The notes: generated from the sequence alone by a model not told the origin. A stretch of 64,000 nucleotides of DNA from Pseudoalteromonas rubra (GCF_005887095.1 NZ_PNCI01000041.1:1-64000), one strand, 5' to 3'; shown: positions 45,194 through 54,867, counted from the stretch's first letter. A program made the numbers and translations.

Positions 45194-45921
45194 AAGCGAC
45201 ACAACTGTTTCAGGCTCCCAGCCATACCTGGTTGATGTTTGGTCGGGATGAAGGAAAACCGGAAAAAATCATAGATACCAACCAATATTTGGTAAAAGGA
45301 AAAGGTCAGGCAGTGCTGCTCGATCCGGGCGGCACTGAGCTTTTTTCGCCTATGTTAGCCGCCATATTACAGCATATTGAACTCGAAGAGCTGACAACGT
45401 TATTCGCTTCTCATCAGGACCCCGACATCATTTCATCACTTGGGTTGTGGGATAAAGCTCTGCCGAACGCAACCCTGCATGCTCCCTGGTTATGGGAAGG
45501 GTTTATTCGTCACTTTGGTATGAACAATATCAGATATCAGGGGATCAAGGATGAAGGCGGGGAGATCCGCCTGAATGACGTCAGCTTAAAGCTGGTACCA
45601 GCACATTACCTGCATTCATCCGGAAATTTTCATGTCTATGACCCACAAGCCAGAATTCTGATGAGCGGCGACGTAGGCGCAGCACTGGAAAAAACGGATG
45701 CGCCCATATTTGTTGAAGACTTTGGCACTCATGTGAAACACATGGAGTATTTTCATCGTCGCTGGATGCCCTCTAACCGCGCAAAATCAAACTGGATAGC
45801 CCGCGTTAAAGAGCTGGATATCGATATTATGGCACCACAACATGGCCGCTTGTTTAAAGGAGACGCCGTCACCGAATTCCTTGAATGGTTTGCCAAGCTG
45901 GATGTCGGGATTGCAAGTTAA
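45190..45921 (+). CDS. MBL-fold diiron protein, possible oxygen sensor (ODP-like)
   Basis: 243 residues starting at TTG 45190 inside the preceding stop. Metal ligands are visible at His75, Asp77 and Asp79 (HQDPD), His142 (HYLHSSGNFHVYD), Asp161 (SGDVGA) and His218 (PQHGRL). This ligand set is that of flavodiiron-type MBL proteins without the flavodoxin domain, which includes the oxygen-binding ODP of chemotaxis systems. Pairing with an MCP-like gene supports oxygen or redox sensing. Enzymatic hydrolase action is less likely. Confidence 0.75.
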   Translation: MKATQLFQAPSHTWLMFGRDEGKPEKIIDTNQYLVKGKGQAVLLDPGGTELFSPMLAAILQHIELEELTTLFASHQDPDIISSLGLWDKALPNATLHAPWLWEGFIRHFGMNNIRYQGIKDEGGEIRLNDVSLKLVPAHYLHSSGNFHVYDPQARILMSGDVGAALEKTDAPIFVEDFGTHVKHMEYFHRRWMPSNRAKSNWIARVKELDIDIMAPQHGRLFKGDAVTEFLEWFAKLDVGIAS

Positions 45922-45939
45922 CTGGATACTGGTTTTACG

Positions 45940-46290
45940 TTATTTGTCGCTCCACACCGCTAATTCGTTACCACTTGGTTCAATGAAATGAAACCGTCTG
46001 CCACCTGGAAAGCTGAAAATGGCTTTATTGATAGTAGCCCCAGCTTGCTCTACAGCTTGCTGTGTTTGCTCGAGGTCCTGACTGTAGAGCACCAGTAACG
46101 GTGCCCCCTGATCCTGACTTGCAGACAACTCACTTTGAAAAAAGCCCCCCTCCAAGCCAGACTCACTAAAAGCAACGTACTCTGGGCCATATGACTGAAA
46201 CTGCCAGCCAAATACCGATTCAAAAAATGCCTGTGTCGCAGTCAGATCCGACGCTGCAAATTCTACATAGTTTAAGGCATGGTGTGTCAT
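45940..46290 (-). CDS. VOC-superfamily (glyoxalase-like) protein
   Basis: 116 residues. HHALNYVEFAASDLTATQAFFESVFGW (opening strand and helix) and the final RFHFIEPSGNELAVWSDK with its metal Glu are typical of small VOC proteins. It belongs to the group related to bleomycin-resistance and glyoxalase I-like proteins. Substrate unknown. Converges with the preceding gene. Confidence 0.85.
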   Translation of the reverse strand: MTHHALNYVEFAASDLTATQAFFESVFGWQFQSYGPEYVAFSESGLEGGFFQSELSASQDQGAPLLVLYSQDLEQTQQAVEQAGATINKAIFSFPGGRRFHFIEPSGNELAVWSDK

Positions 46291-46435
46291 GGTTTTTCCC
46301 TCTTAATTTTTATGATTCTACCTTAATGTTCAAAGCTCGTTCATTGACACCAGTTTGAGATAGCGTACTGAGCTGAATTTGCTCCATCTTAGCGCTATGG
46401 CATGATAGAGTGCCAGAAAAAATAGCATATTGACG

Positions 46436-48259
46436 ATGAATACTTTGCTTCGCTTACTTTTAATAGGTTTGCTCATGACCCTGACAACCCAAGGCCACAG
46501 TGCCACGGTATCACCGGAATTACGCCCTCTGATTGGCCAAAAACTGATGCTCGATTTGAGATACTTTTGTGAACAAGGCAAAGGAGCCCAGTGCAGAGAG
46601 CCTATGACGTCTCTGCCACCGCAGCTAAGAGACATCCTCCGTGAATATCATATCGGTGGGGTGATCCTGTTTGCCGAAAACGTTCAGGAAATTGACCAGA
46701 TTGTCGCGCTAACAAGCCAGCTGCATGACGCTACTGAAGTCCCTCCCTTTATCGCCATTGATCAGGAGGGTGGCAGAGTTGCAAGAATCAACCGTGCCGA
46801 GGCAACCTCATTTACGGGCAATATGAGTATTGGTGCCAGCTATGCGAAACACGGCACCCACTATGCGCATGCAGTCGCTTCTGCGATAGGGAAAGAACTG
46901 GCTGTACTTGGGATCAATGTTAACTTCGCCCCAACAGTCGACGTCAATGCCAACCCGGACAACCCAGTCATCAATGTACGTTCATTTGGCGAGAGCCCCG
47001 ACATAGTCGCAAAGCTTGGAGCCGCGCAGGTTAAGTCATTTGAGCAACAAGGGGTTATTTCAGCCATTAAACATTTCCCAGGCCATGGTGATACCAATGT
47101 AGACAGCCACACAGGTTTGCCCCGGGTCAATCACACTCCTGATCAAATTTACCAGCAGGACATCGCACCATTTGCGACCATCATCAAGCAACACCCTCCG
47201 GGTATGCTGATGACAGCACATATTCAATATCCGGCTTTAGATGATACGAAAATCCTCAACAAACGTGGTGAGAAAATGCTGCGTCCAGCCACCATGTCAC
47301 GCAAGATAATGCATGATTTGCTGAGGGGTCAATTAGGGTATCAGGGTGTCACCATCACGGATGCGCTCGACATGGCCGGGATCAGTGACTTCTTTGCTCC
47401 TGAGCAGGCAGTCATAGAAACCTTTGCTGCCGGCGTAGATATCGCACTCATGCCTTTTGCGATACGGAGCACAGAAGATATCAGCGCATTCAGGCAATTT
47501 ATGGACAAGCTTTATCAAACAGCCTCTACCCAGCTAGCGATCTCTGAGCTCACATTATCAGCCAACCGGATCCGTGCACTCAAAGCACGCTTTTTACCCG
47601 CAAAACGCCGCTTATCAACCGCCATTGCTAAATCAGTATTGGGTAACCCCCAACATCGCAAAGTAGAGGCCGAACTCGCGCTGGCGGCCATTACCGAAGT
47701 GAAAAATGATAATCTATTGCCACTGGCAATTCGCGCGAATCAACACATTCACCTGATCATGCCTGACAAGCAAAAAGCCACCGCGCTTAAACAAGCGTTA
47801 CAGGCTCACTCGGCACATCCACTCACCGTAACTATGTCTAGTTTACAAGGGTTTAATCCGCAACAAGCAAAGTCAGATATCCAGCGTGCTGACTGGGTAA
47901 TTGCCGGACACGCCTCCCCGGCACAAAGTGCCGCTGAAATTGGCGGAATGGACGACCTGGCCACTTTAGCCAAATTTGCGGTAAACGCAAAAGCCCAGCC
48001 AAAGGCCTTAGAAGAGTTAATGATATTCACCCAAGCGCAGAATACACCGACAGTTTTCATCAGCTTACGCGCACCCTATGAAATCACTCGCTTTGCCCCA
48101 TACAGCCAGGCCGTACTGGCAAGCTATGCGTATAACGTAGATGTTGAAACCGATCACCGGGTGAGCGGCCCCGCTTACACCGCCCTTGCACAAGTGATTA
48201 TGGGCAAGGCCAAAGCCAATGGTACGCTCCCGGTCAGCATAGACAAACAGGCAGATTAA
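46436..48259 (+). CDS. Exported GH3 beta-N-acetylglucosaminidase (NagZ-like)
   Basis: 607 residues from ATG 46436 (a TTG six bases earlier is the alternative). Signal peptide ends GHSA. The GH3 N-acetylglucosaminidase signature KHFPGHGDTNVDSHTGLP is at about 205-222, with the His/Asp acid-base dyad, and ITDALDMAGI holds the nucleophile Asp. A C-terminal alpha/beta domain of about 200 residues is added, unlike short cytosolic NagZ. Likely acts in the periplasm on chitin or peptidoglycan fragments, which suits the chitinase in the same window. Confidence 0.87.
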   Translation: MNTLLRLLLIGLLMTLTTQGHSATVSPELRPLIGQKLMLDLRYFCEQGKGAQCREPMTSLPPQLRDILREYHIGGVILFAENVQEIDQIVALTSQLHDATEVPPFIAIDQEGGRVARINRAEATSFTGNMSIGASYAKHGTHYAHAVASAIGKELAVLGINVNFAPTVDVNANPDNPVINVRSFGESPDIVAKLGAAQVKSFEQQGVISAIKHFPGHGDTNVDSHTGLPRVNHTPDQIYQQDIAPFATIIKQHPPGMLMTAHIQYPALDDTKILNKRGEKMLRPATMSRKIMHDLLRGQLGYQGVTITDALDMAGISDFFAPEQAVIETFAAGVDIALMPFAIRSTEDISAFRQFMDKLYQTASTQLAISELTLSANRIRALKARFLPAKRRLSTAIAKSVLGNPQHRKVEAELALAAITEVKNDNLLPLAIRANQHIHLIMPDKQKATALKQALQAHSAHPLTVTMSSLQGFNPQQAKSDIQRADWVIAGHASPAQSAAEIGGMDDLATLAKFAVNAKAQPKALEELMIFTQAQNTPTVFISLRAPYEITRFAPYSQAVLASYAYNVDVETDHRVSGPAYTALAQVIMGKAKANGTLPVSIDKQAD

Positions 48260-48323
48260 TCGTATCGGCCTATAATATTGGGGAGATGTTGTTAAATCAG
48301 CCTGTTATCTGATGAGGACAAAT

Positions 48324-49121
48324 ATGGACCCTAAGGCATCACTCACTGCACCCAACGCTATTCGCGCCATGATCCGGGCCGGAGATTACTCCGGCCCAAC
48401 TAATGGCTTTGTTCCCGGTTTTGCCCAATGCAATATTTTAATCCTGCCTGAAGCCAATGCGTTTGAATTTCAGACCTACTGCCAGCACAATGCTGATTGC
48501 TGTCCACTGTTGGCAAGCAGTATTTCGCCTGGCTGTTATCACCTGGACCAACTGGGTCAGGATATTGATATACGTACAGATATTCCACGTTATCGAATAC
48601 TCAAACAAGGACAGCTAGCCGAAGAAGTTTCTGATATTACGCATCTGTGGCGGGATGATTTTGTCGCCTTTGCGCTGGCCAGTCATCTGGCATTTGACAC
48701 TGTTTTACACTCTTTTGGCATTGCCAGTCCACTTGCTAATCCAACTCACTCTTTACCAATGTATATCAGCAATATCGACAGCCATCAGGTCGGGCCGTTT
48801 GGTGGGCCAAAGGTGGTCTGTATGCGTCCGATGAATAAGCCGACGTTGATCCGTGCAATTCAGGCAGGCTCGGTGAGTCGGGTGCCTCACGGTATTCCTG
48901 TTCATTTTGGTGACGCCGGCGAAATAGGAGTTACTAACCTGAGTAAACCAAACTTTGGCGAGCCACTCTGCATTAGCTCGGGTGATATCCCCGTCTTCTG
49001 GACCACCAGCTTAACTGCGCATCTTGCCATCACCCGGGCAGCACCCGAGTGGTGTATTATCAACAGTCCACAACACCTGCTGGTGACTGATAAAGCAGAC
49101 CTCAGCCTTGTGATCAGCTGA
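48324..49121 (+). CDS. D-glutamate cyclase family protein (DUF1445)
   Basis: 265 residues from ATG 48324, preceded by GAGGA; an ATG at 48312 is less likely. The family pattern is seen in GYTN-like GDYSGPTNGFVPGFAQCN and in GGPKVVCMRPM..., SRVPHGIPVHFGD and FWTTSLTAHLAI. Relatives turn D-glutamate into 5-oxo-D-proline; others are called hydro-lyases. The PxpA gene follows, so both may work on oxoproline. Confidence 0.87.
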   Translation: MDPKASLTAPNAIRAMIRAGDYSGPTNGFVPGFAQCNILILPEANAFEFQTYCQHNADCCPLLASSISPGCYHLDQLGQDIDIRTDIPRYRILKQGQLAEEVSDITHLWRDDFVAFALASHLAFDTVLHSFGIASPLANPTHSLPMYISNIDSHQVGPFGGPKVVCMRPMNKPTLIRAIQAGSVSRVPHGIPVHFGDAGEIGVTNLSKPNFGEPLCISSGDIPVFWTTSLTAHLAITRAAPEWCIINSPQHLLVTDKADLSLVIS

Positions 49122-49221
49122 ATTCAGCTTGAGGACTCTGCTCATTTCTGTCTGCTGATACCCTAACCTTCAACCTTGATCCGTGTTAAGGTTCAGTAAA
49201 AACCAAACAAAAGAGCAACTC

Positions 49222-49953
49222 ATGCTGTTAAATTGCGATTTAGGCGAAAGCTATGGCGCCTGGAAAATGGGCTTGGATGATCAGGTTATGCCTCACATTG
49301 ATCTGGCCAACATAGCGTGCGGATTTCATGCCGGCGACCCAAGTGTTATGGCATCTACTTTGACGCTTGCCAAAACGCATAAAGTCGCTATTGGCGCTCA
49401 TCCCTGTTACCCGGACCTGCAAGGGTTTGGACGCCGCTCAATGACCCTTAATGAGCATGAGCTGATCAATACCCTGCATTATCAAATTGCGGCACTGGAG
49501 GGTATGGCCCGCGTACACGACATGACGCTGCAATACGTTAAACCACACGGTGCACTGTACAACGACATGATGCGCGACGAAGGTATACTTGTTCAGGTAC
49601 TTAAGGCAATCTCATTGTACCCTTCACAGCTCAAATTGATGATTCTGGCAACGGCAAAGCAAGAACATCACCTGGGTCTTGCGTCACAATTTGGTGTAGA
49701 GCTGCTGTTTGAGGCCTTTGCAGACAGGCTATACACAGACGAAGGACTGCTAAGCCCTCGCGCGCAGCCCAATGCAGTGCATAATGAAGCCCAACTTCTG
49801 GCGCAGGTTAAACAGCTGATCACCCAGGGCACAGTTACGACGGCCAGCGGCCGCTCATTGCCGCTCAAAGCGGATACACTTTGCGTTCACGGTGATAACC
49901 CTGACAGCATTGCGCAAATTGTCGCCATCAGAGCACTACTTTTTCACACCTAA
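49222..49953 (+). CDS. pxpA: 5-oxoprolinase subunit A (LamB/YcsF family)
   Basis: 243 residues from ATG 49222; LNCDLGESYGAWKMG is the family's N-terminus, so the longer frame from 49183 is rejected. IACGFHAGDP, IGAHPCYPD, VKPHGALYN and EAFADRLYTDEGLLSPR are all standard. PxpA acts with PxpB and PxpC to open oxoproline to glutamate using ATP. Neither partner is in this window. Confidence 0.93.
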   Translation: MLLNCDLGESYGAWKMGLDDQVMPHIDLANIACGFHAGDPSVMASTLTLAKTHKVAIGAHPCYPDLQGFGRRSMTLNEHELINTLHYQIAALEGMARVHDMTLQYVKPHGALYNDMMRDEGILVQVLKAISLYPSQLKLMILATAKQEHHLGLASQFGVELLFEAFADRLYTDEGLLSPRAQPNAVHNEAQLLAQVKQLITQGTVTTASGRSLPLKADTLCVHGDNPDSIAQIVAIRALLFHT

Positions 49954-49977
49954 ATAATAATTCATAAGGACAATGTT

Positions 49978-50499
49978 GTGATAGAAACCCCAAGACTCTT
50001 ACTCAGACCTTTGACCAGTGATGACTGGTCGTTTTTTCTCTACCTTCACCAGCAGCCTCAGGTGATGCGATTTATTAAAGACCTGCCGGGGCAAGATTTT
50101 ATTCGTGGCCAATTCAACCGCCGCCTGCCTCGCTGGCGAAAACAACAAAATCACTGGCTAACAATGGTGATTGAAGACCGTCAATCAGGGACACCTATTG
50201 GATTGCATGGCTTTCTGTGTAACTGGGTGCCCTTCCAACAGGCAGAACTTGGCTTTATGCTTGATCCCACACATCAGGGGAAGGGATACGCCAAAGAGTC
50301 AACCAAAGCAGTCATTGAATTTGCTTTCAACGAGTGCGGCTACCATAAACTAACGGCAACCGTAACCGAAGGCAATGAGCCCTCTTTTAACTTACTGACC
50401 AAGTTAGGTTTTGAGCACGAAGGCACACTAAAAGACAACTACCTGCTCGGTGGAAAGTGGTGTAATGACCAAAAGCTTGGCTTGATCACGCCATACTAA
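49978..50499 (+). CDS. GNAT acetyltransferase, RimJ-like
   Basis: 173 residues from GTG 49978 (AAGGA seven bases ahead; the nearby ATG at 49973 meets a stop). ETPRLLLRPL at the start, HQGKGYAKE acetyl-CoA loop at about 98-106 and the KLTATVTEGNEPSFNLLTKLGF end are those of the RimJ/RimL-like group that modifies protein N-termini or small amines. Separated from the beta-propeller gene by a terminator. Confidence 0.88.
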   Translation: MIETPRLLLRPLTSDDWSFFLYLHQQPQVMRFIKDLPGQDFIRGQFNRRLPRWRKQQNHWLTMVIEDRQSGTPIGLHGFLCNWVPFQQAELGFMLDPTHQGKGYAKESTKAVIEFAFNECGYHKLTATVTEGNEPSFNLLTKLGFEHEGTLKDNYLLGGKWCNDQKLGLITPY

Positions 50500-50507
50500 A
50501 TGCAAAT

Positions 50508-50544
50508 GACGCAGCCGGAACAAGAACCCGGTTGCGTCGTTTTT
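50508..50544 (+). terminator. Rho-independent terminator after the GNAT gene
   Basis: GACGCAGCCGG and CCGGTTGCGTC pair with one wobble around an eight-to-nine-base loop, followed by GTTTTT. It ends the plus-strand run of pxpA and the GNAT. Confidence 0.88.
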
Positions 50545-50555
50545 GCCGAGTTACA

Positions 50556-52640
50556 TTAAAATGGCCCTGTCGTATCTTGTGGCGTTTGCCACAGACTTGA
50601 CCAGACAAAATTGCCATGCACGTAGTAAATATGATCGTCATGTATCACGCTACGATCATCTCCTGACCAAACATAACCCTGAAGCTCTGAGTCCGATTGC
50701 GGTTCAATAACACTACTGCCCATATACTGTAGCTTTGGCGTTTCACCACTGTGCACTTCGAATGCAGCTAATTCACTGCGTCGATACCAGGTCACACTAT
50801 TGTCGCTCTCATCCTGAGTGAGCCAGCTTTCTACAGGTAACGTCATTCTGAATACCTCTTCACTGTGCTTTATGTAGCTAAATGCATGATAATCAAACTC
50901 TACTGGGCTATATCCGCCGGGAAATACTTTTTCCTGCAGCAAGGTTGGCGCGCCAATGTCGCTGACATCAAAAAGGCTTACCTTGGCGCCTATCTGATCA
51001 TCACTCTGCGCGACAGGGTCGATAAACCAATCCTGCACATTCTGACCAACCCCAACCAGCAGAGTGTCTGAAACCGGGTGAAGGTATGCTGAGTACCCGG
51101 GTATTTCCAATGCACCGGTTATTTTAGGGTCATTTCGCTCGCTGAGATCGAGCACATACAGAGGATCAATCTGACGGAATGTCACGATATAGGCTTTATC
51201 ACCAAAAAAACGCACCGCATAGATATCTTCCTCCACCAAACCATTGTCAGAGACTTTTCCGATTGGCGTGGATCGAGTGTCGTTGGGCAACTGGCTGATG
51301 AGTGCCAGGTTATCGCCTTGCTTCTCCAGTATATACAGTTTGTGCACCATACCATTTACCTCGGTGAAGCGTGACGTTACTACACGCAGCAAATCATTGT
51401 GTTCGCTAAAGCGAAGGTTGGTATTTCCACTGCCTAATCGGCCGGCAACTCTGCCTGATGCACTGTAAGTCACGGCATTTTCTGTCAGACTAAATTGGTG
51501 CATAACTGTCTGGGTTGTGTCCTCAAAAGTCAGGTGCTCTGGATCGTAATAATAACCGTAGAGGTAGAGGTTTTTCTGTGACATATAGATCCCCTGCGTT
51601 CGACTTGCAATACAGGTGGAAGTCAGGGAGTCGGGATCGCTTAGTGACACACGCGTTACTGAGGTAATTTGATGATAACCATTAAGCTCCGATGCTTGTT
51701 CCGGTACAAAGCAAGTTGCGGGGTCTATCATTAGTTTTTGTGTTCCGGTCTTGATATCGGTCACTTTGGGTAACAGCTCGGAGATATCCGTCGCTAGTAT
51801 TTTCTGGTAGTTAGTCAGGTTAAGATCTTCTCCTTGTTGCTCAAAACCATCAAAACGCGCAGTAAATTCACTAACCAAATAAAGCGAGTCACCTATAACG
51901 CGCGAGTCCACCAGCTCACCATCAAAGCGTAGCTGATGCGTAATATTACTCTGTGTGGGATCTTTAACATCAACACGTACCAGCGTAATACCTAGCTCTG
52001 CCGGATAAGGCATCACTGCAATGGAAAGGGCTCCATCAATACCAGGCTCTACCCCGAACATGCCACCCTCGTTACTGAGTACGACGGCGAGGTTATCCTC
52101 CTTTAAATAAAGGCGTTGATTAAAATAATAATCCCTACTGGTTATCAAGCTGGAAAGTGGCGTAAGCTCTCCCGCTTCTCCGCGTTTCAGAATGCGTACA
52201 GACTGCTGGTGCTCTCCTTCTGCCGCCTGAAAATCCGTCGTGTTGGCAATATACAAGTAGTCACCGTCATACTTGATCCGGTCACCCTCATTGACTGCCG
52301 ATTCCTGTACATTGGTGGTTGAAAAAGTAGGAGATTCTCCAGAAGTTGGAGACGTGCCTGCTTCGGAGCCGTCTGCTACATCTGAAGCACCTGATGTCCC
52401 CTGAGATAGATAAACACCATTTTTAAGATAAGTTGCAAAGTCCTCTGCACTGGCTTTTCGTAACTTTTTCGCACTGGCCTCTCCAGTAGATAAGTCAGGC
52501 ACTTTATCGACTGGAGTTTGACCTCCCCCATTGCCTGGACCCTGGCCGGAAGAATTACCGTCGCTCCCCGAACCACATGCACTGAGCAACGCCAGCGAAA
52601 TCGCGGCTGCAGTGAGTTTGAACTGACTAGAATTAAACAT
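50556..52640 (-). CDS. Lipoprotein with C-terminal beta-propeller domain
   Basis: 694 residues. Lipobox LLSACGSG (Cys22) and a Gly/Ser/Asn-rich spacer show an outer-surface or periplasmic lipoprotein. The rest is the secreted beta-propeller family (PF09826-type): VQESAVNEGDRIKYDGDYLYI near 112-132 and repeated YVLDLSERNDPKITGALEIPGYSAYLHP-like blades, quoted only in part. Similar proteins from archaea and marine bacteria are of unknown function. Confidence 0.87.
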   Translation of the reverse strand: MFNSSQFKLTAAAISLALLSACGSGSDGNSSGQGPGNGGGQTPVDKVPDLSTGEASAKKLRKASAEDFATYLKNGVYLSQGTSGASDVADGSEAGTSPTSGESPTFSTTNVQESAVNEGDRIKYDGDYLYIANTTDFQAAEGEHQQSVRILKRGEAGELTPLSSLITSRDYYFNQRLYLKEDNLAVVLSNEGGMFGVEPGIDGALSIAVMPYPAELGITLVRVDVKDPTQSNITHQLRFDGELVDSRVIGDSLYLVSEFTARFDGFEQQGEDLNLTNYQKILATDISELLPKVTDIKTGTQKLMIDPATCFVPEQASELNGYHQITSVTRVSLSDPDSLTSTCIASRTQGIYMSQKNLYLYGYYYDPEHLTFEDTTQTVMHQFSLTENAVTYSASGRVAGRLGSGNTNLRFSEHNDLLRVVTSRFTEVNGMVHKLYILEKQGDNLALISQLPNDTRSTPIGKVSDNGLVEEDIYAVRFFGDKAYIVTFRQIDPLYVLDLSERNDPKITGALEIPGYSAYLHPVSDTLLVGVGQNVQDWFIDPVAQSDDQIGAKVSLFDVSDIGAPTLLQEKVFPGGYSPVEFDYHAFSYIKHSEEVFRMTLPVESWLTQDESDNSVTWYRRSELAAFEVHSGETPKLQYMGSSVIEPQSDSELQGYVWSGDDRSVIHDDHIYYVHGNFVWSSLWQTPQDTTGPF

Positions 52641-52800
52641 TGGTTGTCTCCTTGGGATTAAGTATGTGTATAACCATACCTGTTTGTAAAAGAGTTGCTG
52701 TTACTCCAACCTGTGTAAATGTTATTTAATGTAACTCTTTCTGGTAATTAGTAATTTAATTGGTAAAGTACCACTGTGCAAAATAGGGAGCAGTGAGAAA

Positions 52801-53784
52801 GTGAAACGTCTGTCAGGTGTGATTGGTCCAATGTTGTTTAGCAGTGTAGCTTTTGCTAACTGCGACACACAACCTGAAAACTGCATTGAAGTCTCACAGT
52901 GGGAGGTTTCAGTGGCAGTAGGGGCCGGTGTTGCGACTAACCCCCTTAAAGATGGAGAACACTCACCACTTATCGCATTACCTTATGTCCGCTACTATGG
53001 TGATCGCTTCTTCCTTGATAATACGGCAATTGGTTACACATTCATCAATCAGCAGTCATTCGACGTCAGTTGGATTGCAGAGCTTAACTCAGAGCAGGCA
53101 TTTTTTTCCCGTTCCCGACCTGGTACCCTGTTACGCTCAAACACACTTTCTCCGGACATCAGTGAACGAGTAGATTTTCCTGAGTCCCGGATCCCTTCCG
53201 GTGATGGTGACGTAACCCCTGATAACGGCGGTAATATTAGCCAGCCCAATAAAATCAGCGGCTATGTTCCAGTCATAAACAGTGACCACACTCCAACAAA
53301 GACCAAGCCACCCTCCTTAACCTTTGAAGACCTGGCTAAGCGAAAGTGGGCAATAGACAGCGGCATACTTGCACACTGGTACATCTCTGAGCAACACAAG
53401 CTAACGTTACGTTTGCTACACGACATCAGGGGGATTTATAAAGGGTTTCATGGCTCACTGGGCTATAGTTACAAATTACCTTTTGGTCACCCAAAATATG
53501 CGCAATTACAGCTTAAGTTGGGTATAGACTACAAAGATGCGAAATTGGGGACTTATTACTACGGCATCACAGACAGAGATACCGAGCTCACACATTTTCA
53601 CTATCAGGTAGATAGCACCGTCAATCCCTATATCGGTATCGCTTATAATCATAAACTCACTGACAGCTGGCAGCTTAAATTCACCGCAAAACATCAATGG
53701 CTTGGTTCAAGCATCGCAGACAGTCCAATTATAGAGGAAGGCTATACCACATCAGTCTTCGTCGGAGGCCTTTATGCGTTCTAG
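52801..53784 (+). CDS. MipA/OmpV-family outer-membrane protein
   Basis: 327 residues starting GTG 52801 after GGGAG. Signal peptide ends VAFA near 19. It has alternating beta strands with aromatic girdles (LIALPYVRYYGDRFFLDN..GYTF) and a terminal phenylalanine (VGGLYAF), both outer-membrane barrel traits of MipA/OmpV proteins, which act in scaffold or envelope-stress roles. First gene of a four-gene operon with DUF3019 and a two-component pair, an arrangement repeated in other Alteromonadales. Confidence 0.9.
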   Translation: MKRLSGVIGPMLFSSVAFANCDTQPENCIEVSQWEVSVAVGAGVATNPLKDGEHSPLIALPYVRYYGDRFFLDNTAIGYTFINQQSFDVSWIAELNSEQAFFSRSRPGTLLRSNTLSPDISERVDFPESRIPSGDGDVTPDNGGNISQPNKISGYVPVINSDHTPTKTKPPSLTFEDLAKRKWAIDSGILAHWYISEQHKLTLRLLHDIRGIYKGFHGSLGYSYKLPFGHPKYAQLQLKLGIDYKDAKLGTYYYGITDRDTELTHFHYQVDSTVNPYIGIAYNHKLTDSWQLKFTAKHQWLGSSIADSPIIEEGYTTSVFVGGLYAF

Positions 53785-54172
53785 GCGTCTTCAGTACGGC
53801 CTGCCTGTTGGGGTGCTTTTATGGTGCGCCGGCTCTGTACAAGCGAGCGAAGAACCACCACCATTGTTTGAGATTAAACCACTGGTATGTATGGTTAAGA
53901 CACAAGGCCAAACCTGCCAAATGACCATCCGAGTAAACTGGCATCACTCAGAGCCAGAAAACCTATGCTTATACCAGGAAAATAAGCAATTGCATTGCTG
54001 GCAAAGCAGCAATCAGGGAACAGCTAAACTGGCAGTTAAACTTGCGCAAAATATGGAGTTTAGCCTGAGAAATTCAAAGCAGCATACGCTTGCCAGGAAG
54101 ACAGTGAAAGTCAATGCCGTGGTTAGTACCAAGTACCGTAGGAAACTGAAAACCGATTGGAGTTTATTCTAA
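53774..54172 (+). CDS. DUF3019-family exported protein
   Basis: 132 residues, signal peptide ending SVQA near 24. The body has Cys pairs (PLVCMVKTQGQTCQMTI, LCLYQENKQLHCW) and a beta-sandwich-like pattern, as in DUF3019. The start overlaps the MipA gene by 11 bases and its stop overlaps the regulator's ATG. The product may tell the sensor kinase about the envelope state; that role is inferred from synteny. Confidence 0.83.
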   Translation: MRSRRLQYGLPVGVLLWCAGSVQASEEPPPLFEIKPLVCMVKTQGQTCQMTIRVNWHHSEPENLCLYQENKQLHCWQSSNQGTAKLAVKLAQNMEFSLRNSKQHTLARKTVKVNAVVSTKYRRKLKTDWSLF

Positions 54173-54861
54173 TGACCAAAGTCATTCTGGTAGAAGATGA
54201 TGAAAGACTCGCTCAACTTACCGGGCAGTTTTTACAAAGTAACAATTACAATGTCACCCTGATCCATGATGGCGCTCTGGCTCCAGAAAAAATCGTGCAG
54301 GAGCAGCCTGACGTGGTGATTCTCGACATCATGTTGCCCAATCTTGATGGCTTTGAAATATGCCGTAGGATCCGACCAGATTACTCAGGGCCTGTCTTAT
54401 TTCTAACCGCAAAGGACAGCGATTTCGACCATGTCCGAGGACTGGAAATTGGTGCGGATGACTATGTAATTAAACCCGTTGAACCCTATGTACTGCTGGC
54501 CCGGCTGAACGCTTTGTTGCGCCGTCAGGGTAAACAGACTGATAACACAGATACACTGACCTTAGGCCAGCTTCACATAGATAAAGCAGCCAGAAAAACC
54601 TATCTCAGCGAACAAGAAATCGAACTGACCAGTTATGAGTTTGATCTCCTGTGGGAGCTTGCCAGAAACGCGGGAGAGACCCTCAGTCGTGAACACATAT
54701 ATACTGAGGTTGTTGGCAGGCCTTACGATGGCTTAGATCGTAGTGTAGATGTACGGATCTCCAGGTTGCGTAAAAAGCTCAATGACAACCTGGAACAACC
54801 CTACCGACTTATTACCGTTTGGGGCAAAGGCTACTTGTGTTCTAAATCTGCATGGGAATAA
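54172..54861 (+). CDS. OmpR-family response regulator
   Basis: 229 residues from ATG 54172, chosen because it overlaps the previous stop (TAATG) and gives the canonical MTKVILVEDDE start. Phospho-Asp52 lies in VVILDIMLPN, Lys in IKPVEP, and the winged helix ends YRLITVWGKGYLC. Partner of the kinase directly downstream; it probably controls the mipA operon itself. Confidence 0.92.
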   Translation: MTKVILVEDDERLAQLTGQFLQSNNYNVTLIHDGALAPEKIVQEQPDVVILDIMLPNLDGFEICRRIRPDYSGPVLFLTAKDSDFDHVRGLEIGADDYVIKPVEPYVLLARLNALLRRQGKQTDNTDTLTLGQLHIDKAARKTYLSEQEIELTSYEFDLLWELARNAGETLSREHIYTEVVGRPYDGLDRSVDVRISRLRKKLNDNLEQPYRLITVWGKGYLCSKSAWE

Positions 54862-54867
54862 TACACT

